Shown here piece after piece: positions 53,775 through 63,057 of a stretch of DNA of 64,000 bases. Source of the stretch: JAUILH01 sp965230535 (lineage in GTDB: Bacteria > Bacteroidota > Bacteroidia > Flavobacteriales_D > JAUILH01); contig OZ246009.1 of NCBI GenBank assembly GCA_965230535.1, forward strand, positions 310,001-374,000, given 5' to 3'. The stretch's first letter is position 1; every line of letters starts with the position of its first letter. Below the pieces are notes generated by a model. The model ran no database searches. It had not been told where the DNA came from and worked only from the letters and a program-made list of their open reading frames with translations. A program made the translations under genes and the position numbers.

Positions 53775-54794
53775 TTAAATGACGCCGCAATCTAAAATAT
53801 TTAATTCAAATTTATCGGCATCCATACTCACTTTTGCGCCAACCGGGAGTGTCCACTTATGAGTTGTATGTCCAAAGGGAGCACCTGAAAAGATCGGAAT
53901 ATTTAAGTTTTTAAGATTGAGATCAAGGGTTTGTCGGAGACTCAAAGATTTTTCTGGTTCTTCCGGCTTGCACCGTTTAAAATCGCCCAACACAATGCCG
54001 TTGAGTTTGTTGAGGATGCCGGCTTGCTTTAACTGGACCAACATTCGGTCAATAGAGTAAGGTTCCTCATCTATCTCTTCAAGAAAAAGGATGGCCCCTT
54101 CATAATTGGGCATATATGGTGTTCCGACTAAAGTGGTGAAAACGGTTAAGTTTCCACCTATCAGTCTGCCACTTGCTTTACCACCATGAATCGTTTTAGG
54201 TCGGTTGGTTTCATGGAGTGGCAACACGCCATTTTTACCATGAATCACCATGTTTTGAAATGCTTTGTAAGTGAAATCTCCCCAACTTGAGTAGCCCACA
54301 GGTCCGTGATAAGTGATCATTCCGGTTTTAGCATAAATGGCGTTTATGAGACTGGTAATGTCGCTGAAACCCATCACAATTTTTGGATTCATTGCAATGG
54401 TTTTGAAATCCAGATGAGGTAAGATTCTGGCTGCTCCACTGCCACCTCTCATTCCAATAATGGCCTTTATTTTTGGGTCTTTGAAGAAGGACATGATCTC
54501 TGAAGCCCTGTCTTGCTCGTAACCGGCAAACTGGCCAAATTTCTTACTGAGTGAATCACCCATCACTGGTTTGAATCCAAACTGAATGAGTGTGTTTTTG
54601 AATCTTTGGACGTAAGAAGAACTGAATATGGCGCCTCCGGGCGCAACAACGGCCACATGGTCACCTTTCTTCAACTTGGAAGCATAGATGTTGGTCATGT
54701 CTTCTATCGGAAAAGGCATGGATTTGTTTGAAAGTATGGTTGCTCCAATCAAGCCCAGACTACCTTTCTTTATAAACGATCTTCTATCACTCAT
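53775..54794 (-). CDS. ldcA: LD-carboxypeptidase (S66 family)
   Basis: Serine peptidase of family S66 (LdcA/MccF), which trims tetrapeptide stems of recycled peptidoglycan or cleaves related amide bonds. The 339 residues open with a Tat-like signal SDRRSFIKKGSLGLIGA, so it is probably exported, unlike cytosolic E. coli LdcA. Core motifs: VVAPGG, the loop IGMRGGSGAARILP, the nucleophile Ser in GFSDITSL, Glu in LEEIDEEPYSIDRML, and His in APFGHTTHKWTLPVG. It sits 10 bp upstream of the GH92 gene on the same strand. Confidence 0.9.
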   Translation of the reverse strand: MSDRRSFIKKGSLGLIGATILSNKSMPFPIEDMTNIYASKLKKGDHVAVVAPGGAIFSSSYVQRFKNTLIQFGFKPVMGDSLSKKFGQFAGYEQDRASEIMSFFKDPKIKAIIGMRGGSGAARILPHLDFKTIAMNPKIVMGFSDITSLINAIYAKTGMITYHGPVGYSSWGDFTYKAFQNMVIHGKNGVLPLHETNRPKTIHGGKASGRLIGGNLTVFTTLVGTPYMPNYEGAILFLEEIDEEPYSIDRMLVQLKQAGILNKLNGIVLGDFKRCKPEEPEKSLSLRQTLDLNLKNLNIPIFSGAPFGHTTHKWTLPVGAKVSMDADKFELNILDCGVI

Positions 54795-54835
54795 TTTATC
54801 CTATAAGAGGCAATAATTTAGCCAAAATTGATGAA

Positions 54836-54864
54836 ACAAAAAAGCCACCCAAACAGGGCGGCTT
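54836..54864 (-). terminator. Intrinsic terminator downstream of the 55409 gene
   Basis: Minus-strand stem AAGCCGCCC (54864-54856) with GGGTGGCTT (54850-54842), 9 bp with one G:U pair and a 5-nt loop, then a T-run (54843-54836). It separates the DUF gene from ldcA-GH92. Confidence 0.85.
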
Positions 54865-54887
54865 CAATACTATTTATGTTAATAGCT

Positions 54888-55409
54888 CTAGTACTTGATG
54901 TACTGAACTGTATTGTCTTTGGTTAAAATAACTCCATCACATTCATTTTGAGCATCTACTTTGTTGGATAACATGCTAATCAGTCTGTGGAAAGGAAGCT
55001 TAACATACTCATTTTCCAATGTCTCAGAACTAATCACCTTGTACTCTTTCGCTGGTGTAGAAAGTATATATACTTCATTCTTGCTTGCTCTCATATAATG
55101 AGCTTTACCAGAAGATGTTTCGGTGAATTTGATGCAATTGGCAGTTCTGCCATCTCTTGTTGTAATGGCGTCAAAATCGTTACCATACTTTTCTTTGGCC
55201 AATTCTACTAATTTCTCAACTCTATCATTGGCATCAAGCATCTCGTCCATACGAATAACACCTAATACCTTGTGTTTTGCCTGGGGCATGTGAATGACGT
55301 ATACTTCTTTCCCATCAACTGTTGGAGTTGAAACGGTTTGTACTTTGTCGTCTGCCAACTTAAATGCAAAAAGCGGCAATAAAAGAATGAATATGCTTAG
55401 TACTTTCAT
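54888..55409 (-). CDS. Small secreted protein of unknown function
   Basis: A 173-residue exported protein with signal peptide MKVLSIFILLLPLFAFKLA. The mature part looks like an alpha/beta fold (VDGKEVYVIHMPQAKHKVLGVI, in part; DRVEKLVELAKEKYGNDFDAITTRDGRTANCIKF) ending in LTKDNTVQYIKY. The DFDAITT..G segment faintly resembles YbjQ-like or heavy-metal-binding folds, but I cannot assign a family. It starts 6 bp after the stop of the T9SS protein gene upstream, so the two are cotranscribed, and it is followed by a good terminator. Confidence 0.72.
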   Translation of the reverse strand: MKVLSIFILLLPLFAFKLADDKVQTVSTPTVDGKEVYVIHMPQAKHKVLGVIRMDEMLDANDRVEKLVELAKEKYGNDFDAITTRDGRTANCIKFTETSSGKAHYMRASKNEVYILSTPAKEYKVISSETLENEYVKLPFHRLISMLSNKVDAQNECDGVILTKDNTVQYIKY

Positions 55410-55415
55410 AATGTT

Positions 55416-57116
55416 TTAGTTTTTTCCTGTGATATAAACTGTTCCTGCAAAAGGTTCTTGTGGCCTTGAATGACCGTTGGGGTATAAAATATAATAATAT
55501 ACACCGTCACTTAAGTCTCCGCCATCCCAATCGTTTTTATAATAGTCGGATTCGTAAACTAAACGTCCCCACCTGTTATAAACTTCAAGTCTACTTGCAG
55601 GATATTGGCCTAAGTTAACGATAAAAAAGTGATCATTCAAACCATCCCCATTCGGGGTAAATACATTTGGAGCCGAAATTGGGCACATGACTGCCACATA
55701 TTCTGCCTGAGATGTCTGACTATTCCCACAAGCGTCTACTACGGTGAGTGTGACATACGTTGTGGTGTCGGGTTGCAATGTGACGGTAGAATCGTTCTGA
55801 GCTCCCATAAAATTGTAAGGCGGTGCTGTTGCCCAGCCAAAATAGTGCGATCCAGGTACGCCCCCTGTAATTGTTGGGAAGAGATAATGGGATTCATCAA
55901 AAGGTGATTGCGTACAAATGGTGTCTCCTGGGTTGATGGAAACTTCCAAAGGATCTGCCTGAATGATTTTGATGATTGGTCCGCCACACGCAGAAGCATC
56001 ATCGATAAAAATCTCTAAAGTATCGCAGTAGTTGGTATCTCCATCTGTAGAGAATACATCCAACCAAATGGTATCGGTTAATTCACCCTGATCGAAAATA
56101 ACGCTATCAGCTAAAAATCCATAATCTGTCCCATTTATTGCTGTCCCCTGAATAATCAAAGGAATAACACCATTGGCAAGTGTGTCAGGTCTGCTAACCA
56201 CATAGTATGCTCCAGGACAACCTTCATAGATTGTGGACACATTTGCTGTAATGGATAGACCACTTGAATTGAAGCTGTCTCCTTCAAGAAATACTCCGGA
56301 ATCGAATGCCGCATCACCTCCATCTCCGATGGCCAGTTTAATGTGATAAGTTTGTCCACAGATAACATTGGCAACGGCAGTTAAAACAGTTGTTCTTCCA
56401 TCATATTCATAATCTGTTCCTGCATTGGTTTGATAGAACACATTATAAGAAGACCAGTTGGCATCAATGGCATCACAATTTGAAGCTGTTCCTGAGGTAC
56501 CTGCGGTTCCCGGATTAACTGTATTAATTGATACAGGAGTTGTTGTATACTGTCCTGGATTTGCCGGATCCGGAACCAAAGCAATGTTTTGTGCCGTGTA
56601 ATTTCCTCCTGCAGGATTAGGTCCTGTTAAAAAGAAACCAAAGGCGTCATTTACTGTTCCGCAAACGTATTCAGGGTATTCTTCTGAAGCGAATACATAG
56701 TTAAAAGAAATGGTATCTCCCGATGGAACAAAGTCGAATTCTATCACGCATTCATCAAAAATTTGATTAGGTGTGATCGACTGAAGGTCGGTATCTGTTC
56801 CCTGTGCGCCGGTTCCTCCAAGAGAGTTCCCGCCACCAGTATTTGCCTGTGCAGCCATTTGAACATCTCCTGATCCCATCAATAGACCATTACTAAAACC
56901 AGAACTTTGGTTAGGATCGTTAAACTCTCCAACGCATTCCATGGTCACATTTGCAGGGCCACCATTGTATTGAACATTTGAGATACTGACACCACCTCCT
57001 AAAAGAACATTTTGAACATACTGCTCAACTGTCATAGAGGTATTGTCAACCGTAACCTGAGTGTTTCCGGAAAAGCTAGTAATAAGGATAATTAGGGCAC
57101 TTAGAATGTATTTCAT
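55416..57116 (-). CDS. T9SS type B sorted protein with choice-of-anchor L domain
   Basis: A 566-residue surface protein. Signal peptide MKYILSALIILITSFSGNTQ is followed by a choice-of-anchor L domain (about 20-285), recognisable by VEQYVQNVLLGGGVSISNVQYNG (in part), FSNGLLMGSGDV, CVIEFDFVPSGDTISFNYVFASEEYPEYVCG (in part), NDAFGFFLTGP and GQTYHIKLAIGDGGD. Later beta domains lead to the T9SS type B C-terminus (about 480-566): NVFTPNGDGLNDHFFI, EVYNRWGRLVYES, WDGGDLSDGVYYYIL. It is preceded by a consensus promoter and cotranscribed with the small secreted protein at 55409. Confidence 0.92.
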   Translation of the reverse strand: MKYILSALIILITSFSGNTQVTVDNTSMTVEQYVQNVLLGGGVSISNVQYNGGPANVTMECVGEFNDPNQSSGFSNGLLMGSGDVQMAAQANTGGGNSLGGTGAQGTDTDLQSITPNQIFDECVIEFDFVPSGDTISFNYVFASEEYPEYVCGTVNDAFGFFLTGPNPAGGNYTAQNIALVPDPANPGQYTTTPVSINTVNPGTAGTSGTASNCDAIDANWSSYNVFYQTNAGTDYEYDGRTTVLTAVANVICGQTYHIKLAIGDGGDAAFDSGVFLEGDSFNSSGLSITANVSTIYEGCPGAYYVVSRPDTLANGVIPLIIQGTAINGTDYGFLADSVIFDQGELTDTIWLDVFSTDGDTNYCDTLEIFIDDASACGGPIIKIIQADPLEVSINPGDTICTQSPFDESHYLFPTITGGVPGSHYFGWATAPPYNFMGAQNDSTVTLQPDTTTYVTLTVVDACGNSQTSQAEYVAVMCPISAPNVFTPNGDGLNDHFFIVNLGQYPASRLEVYNRWGRLVYESDYYKNDWDGGDLSDGVYYYILYPNGHSRPQEPFAGTVYITGKN

Positions 57117-57144
57117 ATAACTTATCTTCTTTAGTCAGACTTAT

Positions 57145-57175
57145 CAAATCTAATAAAGGTTGCTTGGGTCTGCAA
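57145..57175 (-). promoter_or_regulatory. Bacteroidota promoter for the choice-of-anchor L gene
   Basis: TTG at 57175-57173 (-33) and TAGATTTG at 57152-57145 (-7) are separated by 20 nt, an excellent match. The predicted start near 57138 gives a leader of about 22 nt before the ATG at 57116. Confidence 0.7.
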
Positions 57176-57211
57176 TTCAGAAGAATACAACTGTAGTAAT
57201 CCTAAATGTTA

Positions 57212-60200
57212 TTATTTTAACAGTGTAACATGTCCAACATATTCTTTTTCTTCACCTGTGATGGCAGATTTGACTTTTATTTTCCAGACATATACATCCG
57301 TTTTAGCGAGTACCCCTGATGGGTCTGTGCCATTCCATCTTACATTAAGATTATGGGATTCGAATATGATGAGTCCCCATCTATCGAAGATGTAGAATTC
57401 GTATGATTCCGGGATATGTCCGCTGATCACAGGTCCAAAGTCGTTGTTAAACAAGTCATCATCCGGAGTAAATGCATTTGGCACATAAATCAGGAACTCA
57501 TCGTTGATGGTTACCGGTTTACAAATAGTATCGTTACAACCATCTACTGTGTATGCAATCAAACAAACTTCATGCACAAAAGGGTTGGCTTCATAGGTGT
57601 GTGAAGGATCTACGTCTGTTGAGTTTGCTCCATCACCAAAGGTCCAGAGATATGAATCTGCATTTTGAGAATGGTTTGTGAATTCAAAATGCGGATCAAA
57701 AATGGTTGTGGAATCCGGTGTGAAAGAGAAATCAGCCACAGCATTGTCACTCACACATACCATATTGGTTTGTGTCATACTATTCGAACATCCGGCCGCA
57801 GTTGTGATGGTTAAAGACACATCATAACATCCGGGATCGGTATAAGTATGAGTTGTTGTACCACAATCGGTAGAGAAGAAGGTGTCCCCAAAATCCCATA
57901 AACACGTTGTGCCAGCAGGTACAGAGTTGTCAGTAAAGGTGACAGTAAGTGGCGCACATCCAGTGGCATTGTCTACCACAAAATCTATGGTAGGCAAAGG
58001 GTTCACAGTCACAGTTACCTGATCGGTAGCCGCATTAGACCCACACCCATCAGTCACGCTAACAGTATATGTGGTTGTAACAGCAGGTGTAACAGTAATA
58101 AACTGTCCAACTCCAGCAGGGTTCCCCTGATCATCTGTCCATGTATAGGTATAGTTGCCATCACCGCCATTTGCAACGGCAGATAAATTGGCATTCTGTC
58201 CTTCACAAATATCCATATCAATAAATGCAGTGACACTTAAAGGATCGTTTACGGTGATGGTGGTGGTTTCAGAATTTCCACACTGTCCTGCAATGGTGTA
58301 GGTAATCACATGTGTACCCGGTCCGGCCACAGTAGGGTCGAACTCACCCGTAGCGGGATCAATGATTCCGATACCTGACCATGTACCACCGGCATCCACA
58401 GCTGTTAAAATCACAGATGGGTTTCCAATACAATATGGTCCAACAGGAGTGATGGCCGCATTGGCATTAGGCAATACATCCACATCCGTTGTTTGCACAT
58501 CTCCACAAGCTCCTGCAATGGTATAGGTGATGGTGTGTAAGCCCACCCCTGCAATGGCAGGATTAAATCCTCCTGTAGTCTGATCAATACAAGCTCCACA
58601 AGTTGCGGACCATGTTCCACCCGGATCCACGGCACTCATAAAGAATACCGGATCGTTTTCACAGAACGGTCCGGCAGGAGTGATGGTGGCATCTAACTGC
58701 CCGTTTACTACCACATTTTCCGTGTCAGTATCTCCACAAGCTCCTGCAATGGTATAAGTGATGGTGTGTGTACCAGCACCAGCTGTAGCAGGATCGAAAG
58801 ATCCGGTAGCGGCATTGATACAAGCTCCACAAGTGGCACTCCAAACCCCGTTAGGATCGGCTGCAGTCATAATAAAGGCAGGATCTGTATCACAGAATGG
58901 CCCGGCCGGTGTGATGGTGGCATCATCATCGGCAATCACCACAATGTCTTCAGTATCTACCGCACCGCAAGACCCTCCCAGAGTATAGGTAATGGTATGT
59001 GTACCCGGACCAGCTGTTGCCGGATCAAATTCACCGGTTGTGGTATTGATGATTCCAGTACCAGACCATGTCCCACCTGGATCCACGGCTGCCAGAATGG
59101 TAGAGGCGTTAGATTCACAGAACGGTCCAGCCGGCGTGATGGTGGCATCCAGTTGGTTGGTCACCACAATGTCTTCAGTATCAGTAGAAGGACAAGCACC
59201 ATTGGTTGTATAAGTAATGGTGTGTGTACCTTGTCCGGCCGTAGCAGGATCAAAAGTACCCGCACCACCATTTGTAATTCCTGTACCTGTCCAGTTACCA
59301 CCAGCTGTGGCAGCAACCAGGTTAACAGCCGGATCGGTATCACAGAATGGTCCGGCTGGTGTGATGGTGGCATCATCGAGTGCATTCACCACAATGGTTT
59401 CCGTATCAGTATCTCCACAAGACCCGGGAATGGTATAGGTAATGATATGGTTTCCAGGTCCAGCCGTAGCAGGATCAAAAGTACCTGCATTCACATCTGT
59501 AATTCCGGTACCAGCCCATGTACCACCCGGATCGGCCGCGGTGAGGTTAACAGCAGCATCATCTTCACAGAACGGTCCAGCAGGAGTGATGGTGGCATCA
59601 AAAGCTGCATTCACCACAATGTCTTCAGTATCAGTAGAAGGGCAAGCGCCTCCTACGGTATAAGTAATGGTATGTGTACCAGCTCCGGCCGTAGCGGGAT
59701 CGAAAGTACCAGCCCCACCGTTTGTAATCCCTGTACCTGTCCAGTTACCACCAGGTGTGGCAGCAGTGAGGTTAAGAGCCGGATCATTAGGACAGAAAGG
59801 TCCAGCCGGGTTAATGGTCGCATCAGGAGGCCCAACAAATGGTCCACCAGTAACTTGTATCGGACACCCATTTTGATCTACTACATCAAAGCTGTACATG
59901 TCTCCATCCTGAAGCCCGGTGATGGTGATGGTACCACCATGTGCTGCTGTGGTGTTGGCAAAACTGGCTGTTGCCGGCAATAGGTTAGAAGCTGTAAAAT
60001 TGGTTCCAAAGATTTCCGGATGACCACCGTTTAGTGTCACAGTTACACTTCCGTTAGGACAATCTTCAACAGCATTGAAGGTAATAGGGGTGAGGTAGGT
60101 TACAGAAACGGGTGTTCCCATGCTCCAACAGTTGGCATTGTACAATAGGTTAGGGTAGTTGTACATGGTCATAGGAATGTAGAAGACCTCATTATTGTTA

Positions 60201-62431
60201 AAAGTTCCCGGAGGGAAGGCATTGATGATGCCCAGGTCATTAATGTCACTCATATTACCACTGCCATTAGGGGCATTGAAGATTCCCTGGAAACAAGGAT
60301 CGTTGTTGGGGTCTACTCCTGGTGTTGGCGGGCAGTTATAAATCAACCATGCAATCCCCGGATCGTATGGGAAACCACCCAGTGGGCCATTGTTATCCGG
60401 ATCAATAAAATCGTTATTGGTAGTAATGTCTACCTGATCGCCATCACACAAAATAAAGTTGGTGTTACCGTTACCCGTCATACTCACATTGTAAGTTCCC
60501 GCATCAGCCTGGCAACCGCAGTTAATGGTGGTGGTTTGAGAACAACCCGGGTAATCTGAGAAGTAGTAACTAATGGTATAAGGGTTGGCTGCCGGATTTA
60601 ATCCAGACACAGACCAGTTTTGAGGACTGGTAGTTGGCAAGGTAATCATGGTGTCCAGTACATTGGTACCATCATCAATAGATACTACTAAAAATCCAGA
60701 GCCATAGGTGTCATCAAAGGTGATGTCTCCAGTAACGATACCAGCCCCAATCACACAGTTAGAACTAAAGCCGGTGATGGGTGGTGGCGCCTGATGAGGT
60801 CCCACAATGGTACAGGTAGGATCGTCTGTAAACACAGCCGTGAAATCACACTGAGCACCAGTTTGAGGCATGTTGGTTTGTGTAAAGTTGAAGGGTGACA
60901 CAAATGGCGCGTTGAAGGTTTGTGTGGCACCATAACAATCTGTGATCACCAATTGACCCGTGGTTGGTGGGTTGGTGAAGGTGAGCACACCTGCAATGTC
61001 ATATTCTAAAAATCCTCCGTTTACATAACAGTTGGTTACGTTGATCGTGAGATCCGTCATGGAGCAGCAACTTCCTGTACCTACAGTTACAGTAGCCGGT
61101 GTATTAGTTCCACAGGTTGGATCACTTACTGTTACAGTATAGTTACCAGGGCATAGTCCGGTAATCGTTGGTGTCGTTTGTCCACCAGGCGCCCAGGAGT
61201 AATTATATACACCACTACCACCGGAAGTGGCAACAGTTGCTTCTCCATCACAATCACCAGGACAAGTTTCATCTATCCCGGATTCGTTAAGAACAATAGG
61301 TCCGAACAACTGAACAAATTCAGTGTGTGTAGAAGGACAAGCCCCTCCGAAAGAAGCTGTAATAGCATAAGTACCGGGTGTATTATAGGTATGCGCAGGT
61401 GGATTGTTTCCTGTAAATGTAGTACCGTCTCCAAAATCCCAATCCGGAGCACCGACACTCAGGTCGTTAATCGTTACATTCAGGTTACTCGCACAGGTTA
61501 CACCTGTCGGATTAATTGTAAAGTCAGCATTTGGAGCAATTAAAGCTGAACCGCCATCTACAGAAAAATCCAGAGTACCCGTAGTTCCACTGGAAAAGAA
61601 ATCCACAACAATGGCATATGTGTTACCTGCAATTAAATTGGATGGCGGATTAAACTCACCTGTCCCTCCGGGAGTTTGTCCTGCAGGATTGTTACCGCCA
61701 AAATCAAAGTTATAGTTACAGTCTATTTCAGTTCCGGGACATCCACCAGTAATATCGTATAGAGCCCAATCCAGTTCAACACCTGTAGAAGTACCAGCAG
61801 GTGTTGCGGACCATTCAAAAGTACCGCTTTGTAATACGTCAAACGTAAACCATACATCCTGATTTACAGCTCCACCAAAACAACTGGGAAAAGTGGCTGA
61901 AGACGACATGTTATTCATATCCACATTAATCGTTCCCTGGCAAATTGGCAGTGCACCCGAACAAGCATTCCCACCAGTTGCGGGGGGCGTGTACGAATCA
62001 ATACATAATTGGAAGGTTCCCTGAGTATTTGTACTGGACATAACACCCACCCAAACTTGCGTTCCGGGAGGTAATCCCCATCCTGTATTTAGAGAGGCAC
62101 CTCCGGCAGCATTGTCGCAAAGTTCAAGTAAACCGGTTGGAGGACATCCACCAGTGTAAATAACGATCTCCGCATCTTGAAGTGTACCAGGATTTATTTG
62201 AAAATCATTTTGAGTTCCCTGGGTAACATAAGTATACCAAACTTCATTTACCGGGGCAGCGTTACAAGCACCATACATAGTATTGGAACTAGTTGCATTA
62301 ACTGTGGTTCCGTTTACGCAGGTGTTTCCGTTTACATTGATGACGGTAGCTGTAGCACAATTGTCGCTCTGAGAAAATGCTGAAAACGCCAGAGTCAAAC
62401 TTGTACAAGCAAGGAGGAATAGATTTTTCAT
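57212..62431 (-). CDS. Giant T9SS type B adhesin-like protein with PKD domains and seven tandem repeats
   Basis: A 1739-residue surface protein. After the signal peptide (KNLFLLACTSLTLAFSAFS) come DUF-like beta domains repeated near the N-terminus (NCATATVINVN, ACSGALPICQGTINVDM), a PKD domain (about 295-375; DWDFGDGTTFTGNNPPAHTYNTPG, in part), SprB-like segments (CPGDCDGEATVATSGGSGVYNYSWAPGGQT, in part), then seven tandem repeats (about 870-1400), an Ig-like domain and two further PKD domains (CLWDFGDTFF, YLWTFGDGAN). It ends in the type B sorting domain (VPNAFTPDDD, FYIFDRWGLIIFES, RWNGTDPSG). Its ATG overlaps the upstream gene's TGA (ATGA). Confidence 0.92.
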   Translation of the reverse strand: MKNLFLLACTSLTLAFSAFSQSDNCATATVINVNGNTCVNGTTVNATSSNTMYGACNAAPVNEVWYTYVTQGTQNDFQINPGTLQDAEIVIYTGGCPPTGLLELCDNAAGGASLNTGWGLPPGTQVWVGVMSSTNTQGTFQLCIDSYTPPATGGNACSGALPICQGTINVDMNNMSSSATFPSCFGGAVNQDVWFTFDVLQSGTFEWSATPAGTSTGVELDWALYDITGGCPGTEIDCNYNFDFGGNNPAGQTPGGTGEFNPPSNLIAGNTYAIVVDFFSSGTTGTLDFSVDGGSALIAPNADFTINPTGVTCASNLNVTINDLSVGAPDWDFGDGTTFTGNNPPAHTYNTPGTYAITASFGGACPSTHTEFVQLFGPIVLNESGIDETCPGDCDGEATVATSGGSGVYNYSWAPGGQTTPTITGLCPGNYTVTVSDPTCGTNTPATVTVGTGSCCSMTDLTINVTNCYVNGGFLEYDIAGVLTFTNPPTTGQLVITDCYGATQTFNAPFVSPFNFTQTNMPQTGAQCDFTAVFTDDPTCTIVGPHQAPPPITGFSSNCVIGAGIVTGDITFDDTYGSGFLVVSIDDGTNVLDTMITLPTTSPQNWSVSGLNPAANPYTISYYFSDYPGCSQTTTINCGCQADAGTYNVSMTGNGNTNFILCDGDQVDITTNNDFIDPDNNGPLGGFPYDPGIAWLIYNCPPTPGVDPNNDPCFQGIFNAPNGSGNMSDINDLGIINAFPPGTFNNNEVFYIPMTMYNYPNLLYNANCWSMGTPVSVTYLTPITFNAVEDCPNGSVTVTLNGGHPEIFGTNFTASNLLPATASFANTTAAHGGTITITGLQDGDMYSFDVVDQNGCPIQVTGGPFVGPPDATINPAGPFCPNDPALNLTAATPGGNWTGTGITNGGAGTFDPATAGAGTHTITYTVGGACPSTDTEDIVVNAAFDATITPAGPFCEDDAAVNLTAADPGGTWAGTGITDVNAGTFDPATAGPGNHIITYTIPGSCGDTDTETIVVNALDDATITPAGPFCDTDPAVNLVAATAGGNWTGTGITNGGAGTFDPATAGQGTHTITYTTNGACPSTDTEDIVVTNQLDATITPAGPFCESNASTILAAVDPGGTWSGTGIINTTTGEFDPATAGPGTHTITYTLGGSCGAVDTEDIVVIADDDATITPAGPFCDTDPAFIMTAADPNGVWSATCGACINAATGSFDPATAGAGTHTITYTIAGACGDTDTENVVVNGQLDATITPAGPFCENDPVFFMSAVDPGGTWSATCGACIDQTTGGFNPAIAGVGLHTITYTIAGACGDVQTTDVDVLPNANAAITPVGPYCIGNPSVILTAVDAGGTWSGIGIIDPATGEFDPTVAGPGTHVITYTIAGQCGNSETTTITVNDPLSVTAFIDMDICEGQNANLSAVANGGDGNYTYTWTDDQGNPAGVGQFITVTPAVTTTYTVSVTDGCGSNAATDQVTVTVNPLPTIDFVVDNATGCAPLTVTFTDNSVPAGTTCLWDFGDTFFSTDCGTTTHTYTDPGCYDVSLTITTAAGCSNSMTQTNMVCVSDNAVADFSFTPDSTTIFDPHFEFTNHSQNADSYLWTFGDGANSTDVDPSHTYEANPFVHEVCLIAYTVDGCNDTICKPVTINDEFLIYVPNAFTPDDDLFNNDFGPVISGHIPESYEFYIFDRWGLIIFESHNLNVRWNGTDPSGVLAKTDVYVWKIKVKSAITGEEKEYVGHVTLLK
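58240..59826 (-). repeat. Seven in-frame tandem repeats (225/231 bp) in the adhesin gene
   Basis: The unit starts DATITPAGPFC and continues with GGxWxGTGI, GxFDPATAGxGTHTITYT and GxCGDTDTE. Equivalent points (the GPFC or GPYC codons) fall at 59793, 59568, 59343, 59118, 58893, 58662 and 58431: spacings 225, 225, 225, 225, 231, 231. Two units (the fifth and sixth from the N-terminus) replace GTGI with an extra-Cys ATCGACI, which accounts for the two added codons. Each unit has a Cys in GPFC and another near its end, likely a disulfide. Confidence 0.95.
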
Positions 62432-62772
62432 GGCGCTTTGATTTTGTTAGAATTAACAAACGTATAGTAGTCGAGGGGGACAAAATCTGGTTTTTCAATT
62501 TCTTTGAATGGGAGAATTTTAACCCTCATGTTGCTTGAAATCCTATGGTAAACAATTTTTTCAGAATCACGCAAATTTGCAATTGTTTCAAAAACAGTTA
62601 ACTCTATAGAAGGCAATGATCTGGTATCAATCATTTCTATTTGATAGGTTCCCTCCAAATCATATTTAAGTTGAATGAGGGAGTTTACTTTTTCTTCGGA
62701 AAGATGAGATTGGGCATGTGAGCTCACGCAAATAAAAGCAGTAAGGATGGTTAAACCGATTAGTCTTTTCAT
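62428..62772 (-). CDS. Small secreted protein coupled to the giant adhesin
   Basis: A 114-residue exported protein: signal peptide MKRLIGLTILTAFICVSSHAQ, then a 93-residue mature domain (VNSLIQLKYDLEGTYQIEMIDT, in part; ELTVFETIANLRDSEKIVYHRISSNMRVKILPF, in part). No recognised family. Its TGA overlaps the adhesin ATG (ATGA, 62428-62431), so it is translated first and coupled to the adhesin. That arrangement suggests a linked role, such as a stoichiometric partner, but this is inference. Confidence 0.72.
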   Translation of the reverse strand: MKRLIGLTILTAFICVSSHAQSHLSEEKVNSLIQLKYDLEGTYQIEMIDTRSLPSIELTVFETIANLRDSEKIVYHRISSNMRVKILPFKEIEKPDFVPLDYYTFVNSNKIKAP

Positions 62773-62959
62773 AAAGCGTAGTTTTAGCCTTCACTAAGTT
62801 TTATACCAGAGAGTAGAACTACCGGTTTAAGCTACAGTTAGGGCAATTAGTTAAGAAGTCAAGCAACATTATCTTAACATAGACGTAACTTTTTTAAAAG
62901 GTTGCCTGCTAACTGTTTAACGAATTAATTGGTGTGGAAATGGGGTGAAAAACGAAAGG

Positions 62960-63054
62960 TATAAAAACAAGGAAAGGAGACAATGTCTCCTTTCCTGACC
63001 TACTACATAAATTACTATTAGATAGTAATCTCTGCTATTTGCTCACTTACCTCA
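62960..63054 (-). ncRNA. Candidate small RNA or attenuated leader of the adhesin operon
   Basis: A predicted minus-strand transcript of about 95 nt: -7 element TATATTTG (63065-63058), then hairpin ATTACTAT/ATAGTAAT with a 3-nt loop (63029-63011), then a perfect 12-bp hairpin AGGAAAGGAGAC/GTCTCCTTTCCT (62996-62970) followed by TTGTTTTTAT. It could be an independent sRNA or the attenuated 5' leader of the gene pair at 62772-57212. No -33 TTG is visible. I cannot match it to a named RNA family. Confidence 0.42.
62961..62996 (-). terminator. Terminator-like hairpin upstream of the adhesin operon
   Basis: A perfect 12-bp stem with 3-nt loop (62970-62996), followed in the minus direction by a T-rich tract (TTGTTTTTAT). 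In the plus direction there is no T-run, so it should act on minus-strand transcripts. No minus-strand gene lies immediately upstream of it in this window. Confidence 0.65.
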
Positions 63055-63057
63055 CCA

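Noticed and set aside
58766..59983. A 405-residue open frame on the plus strand, rich in repeats (TEWPGRCDGGI-like units)
   Set aside because: It lies antisense to the tandem repeats of the adhesin; the long open frame arises from the repeat's biased codons. Several similar 73-codon plus-strand frames recur with the same period. The minus-strand protein has signal peptide, PKD and sorting domain.
62970..62996. The 12-bp hairpin as a plus-strand terminator
   Set aside because: No T-run follows on the plus strand and no plus-strand gene precedes it; the T-rich tract is on the minus-strand side.
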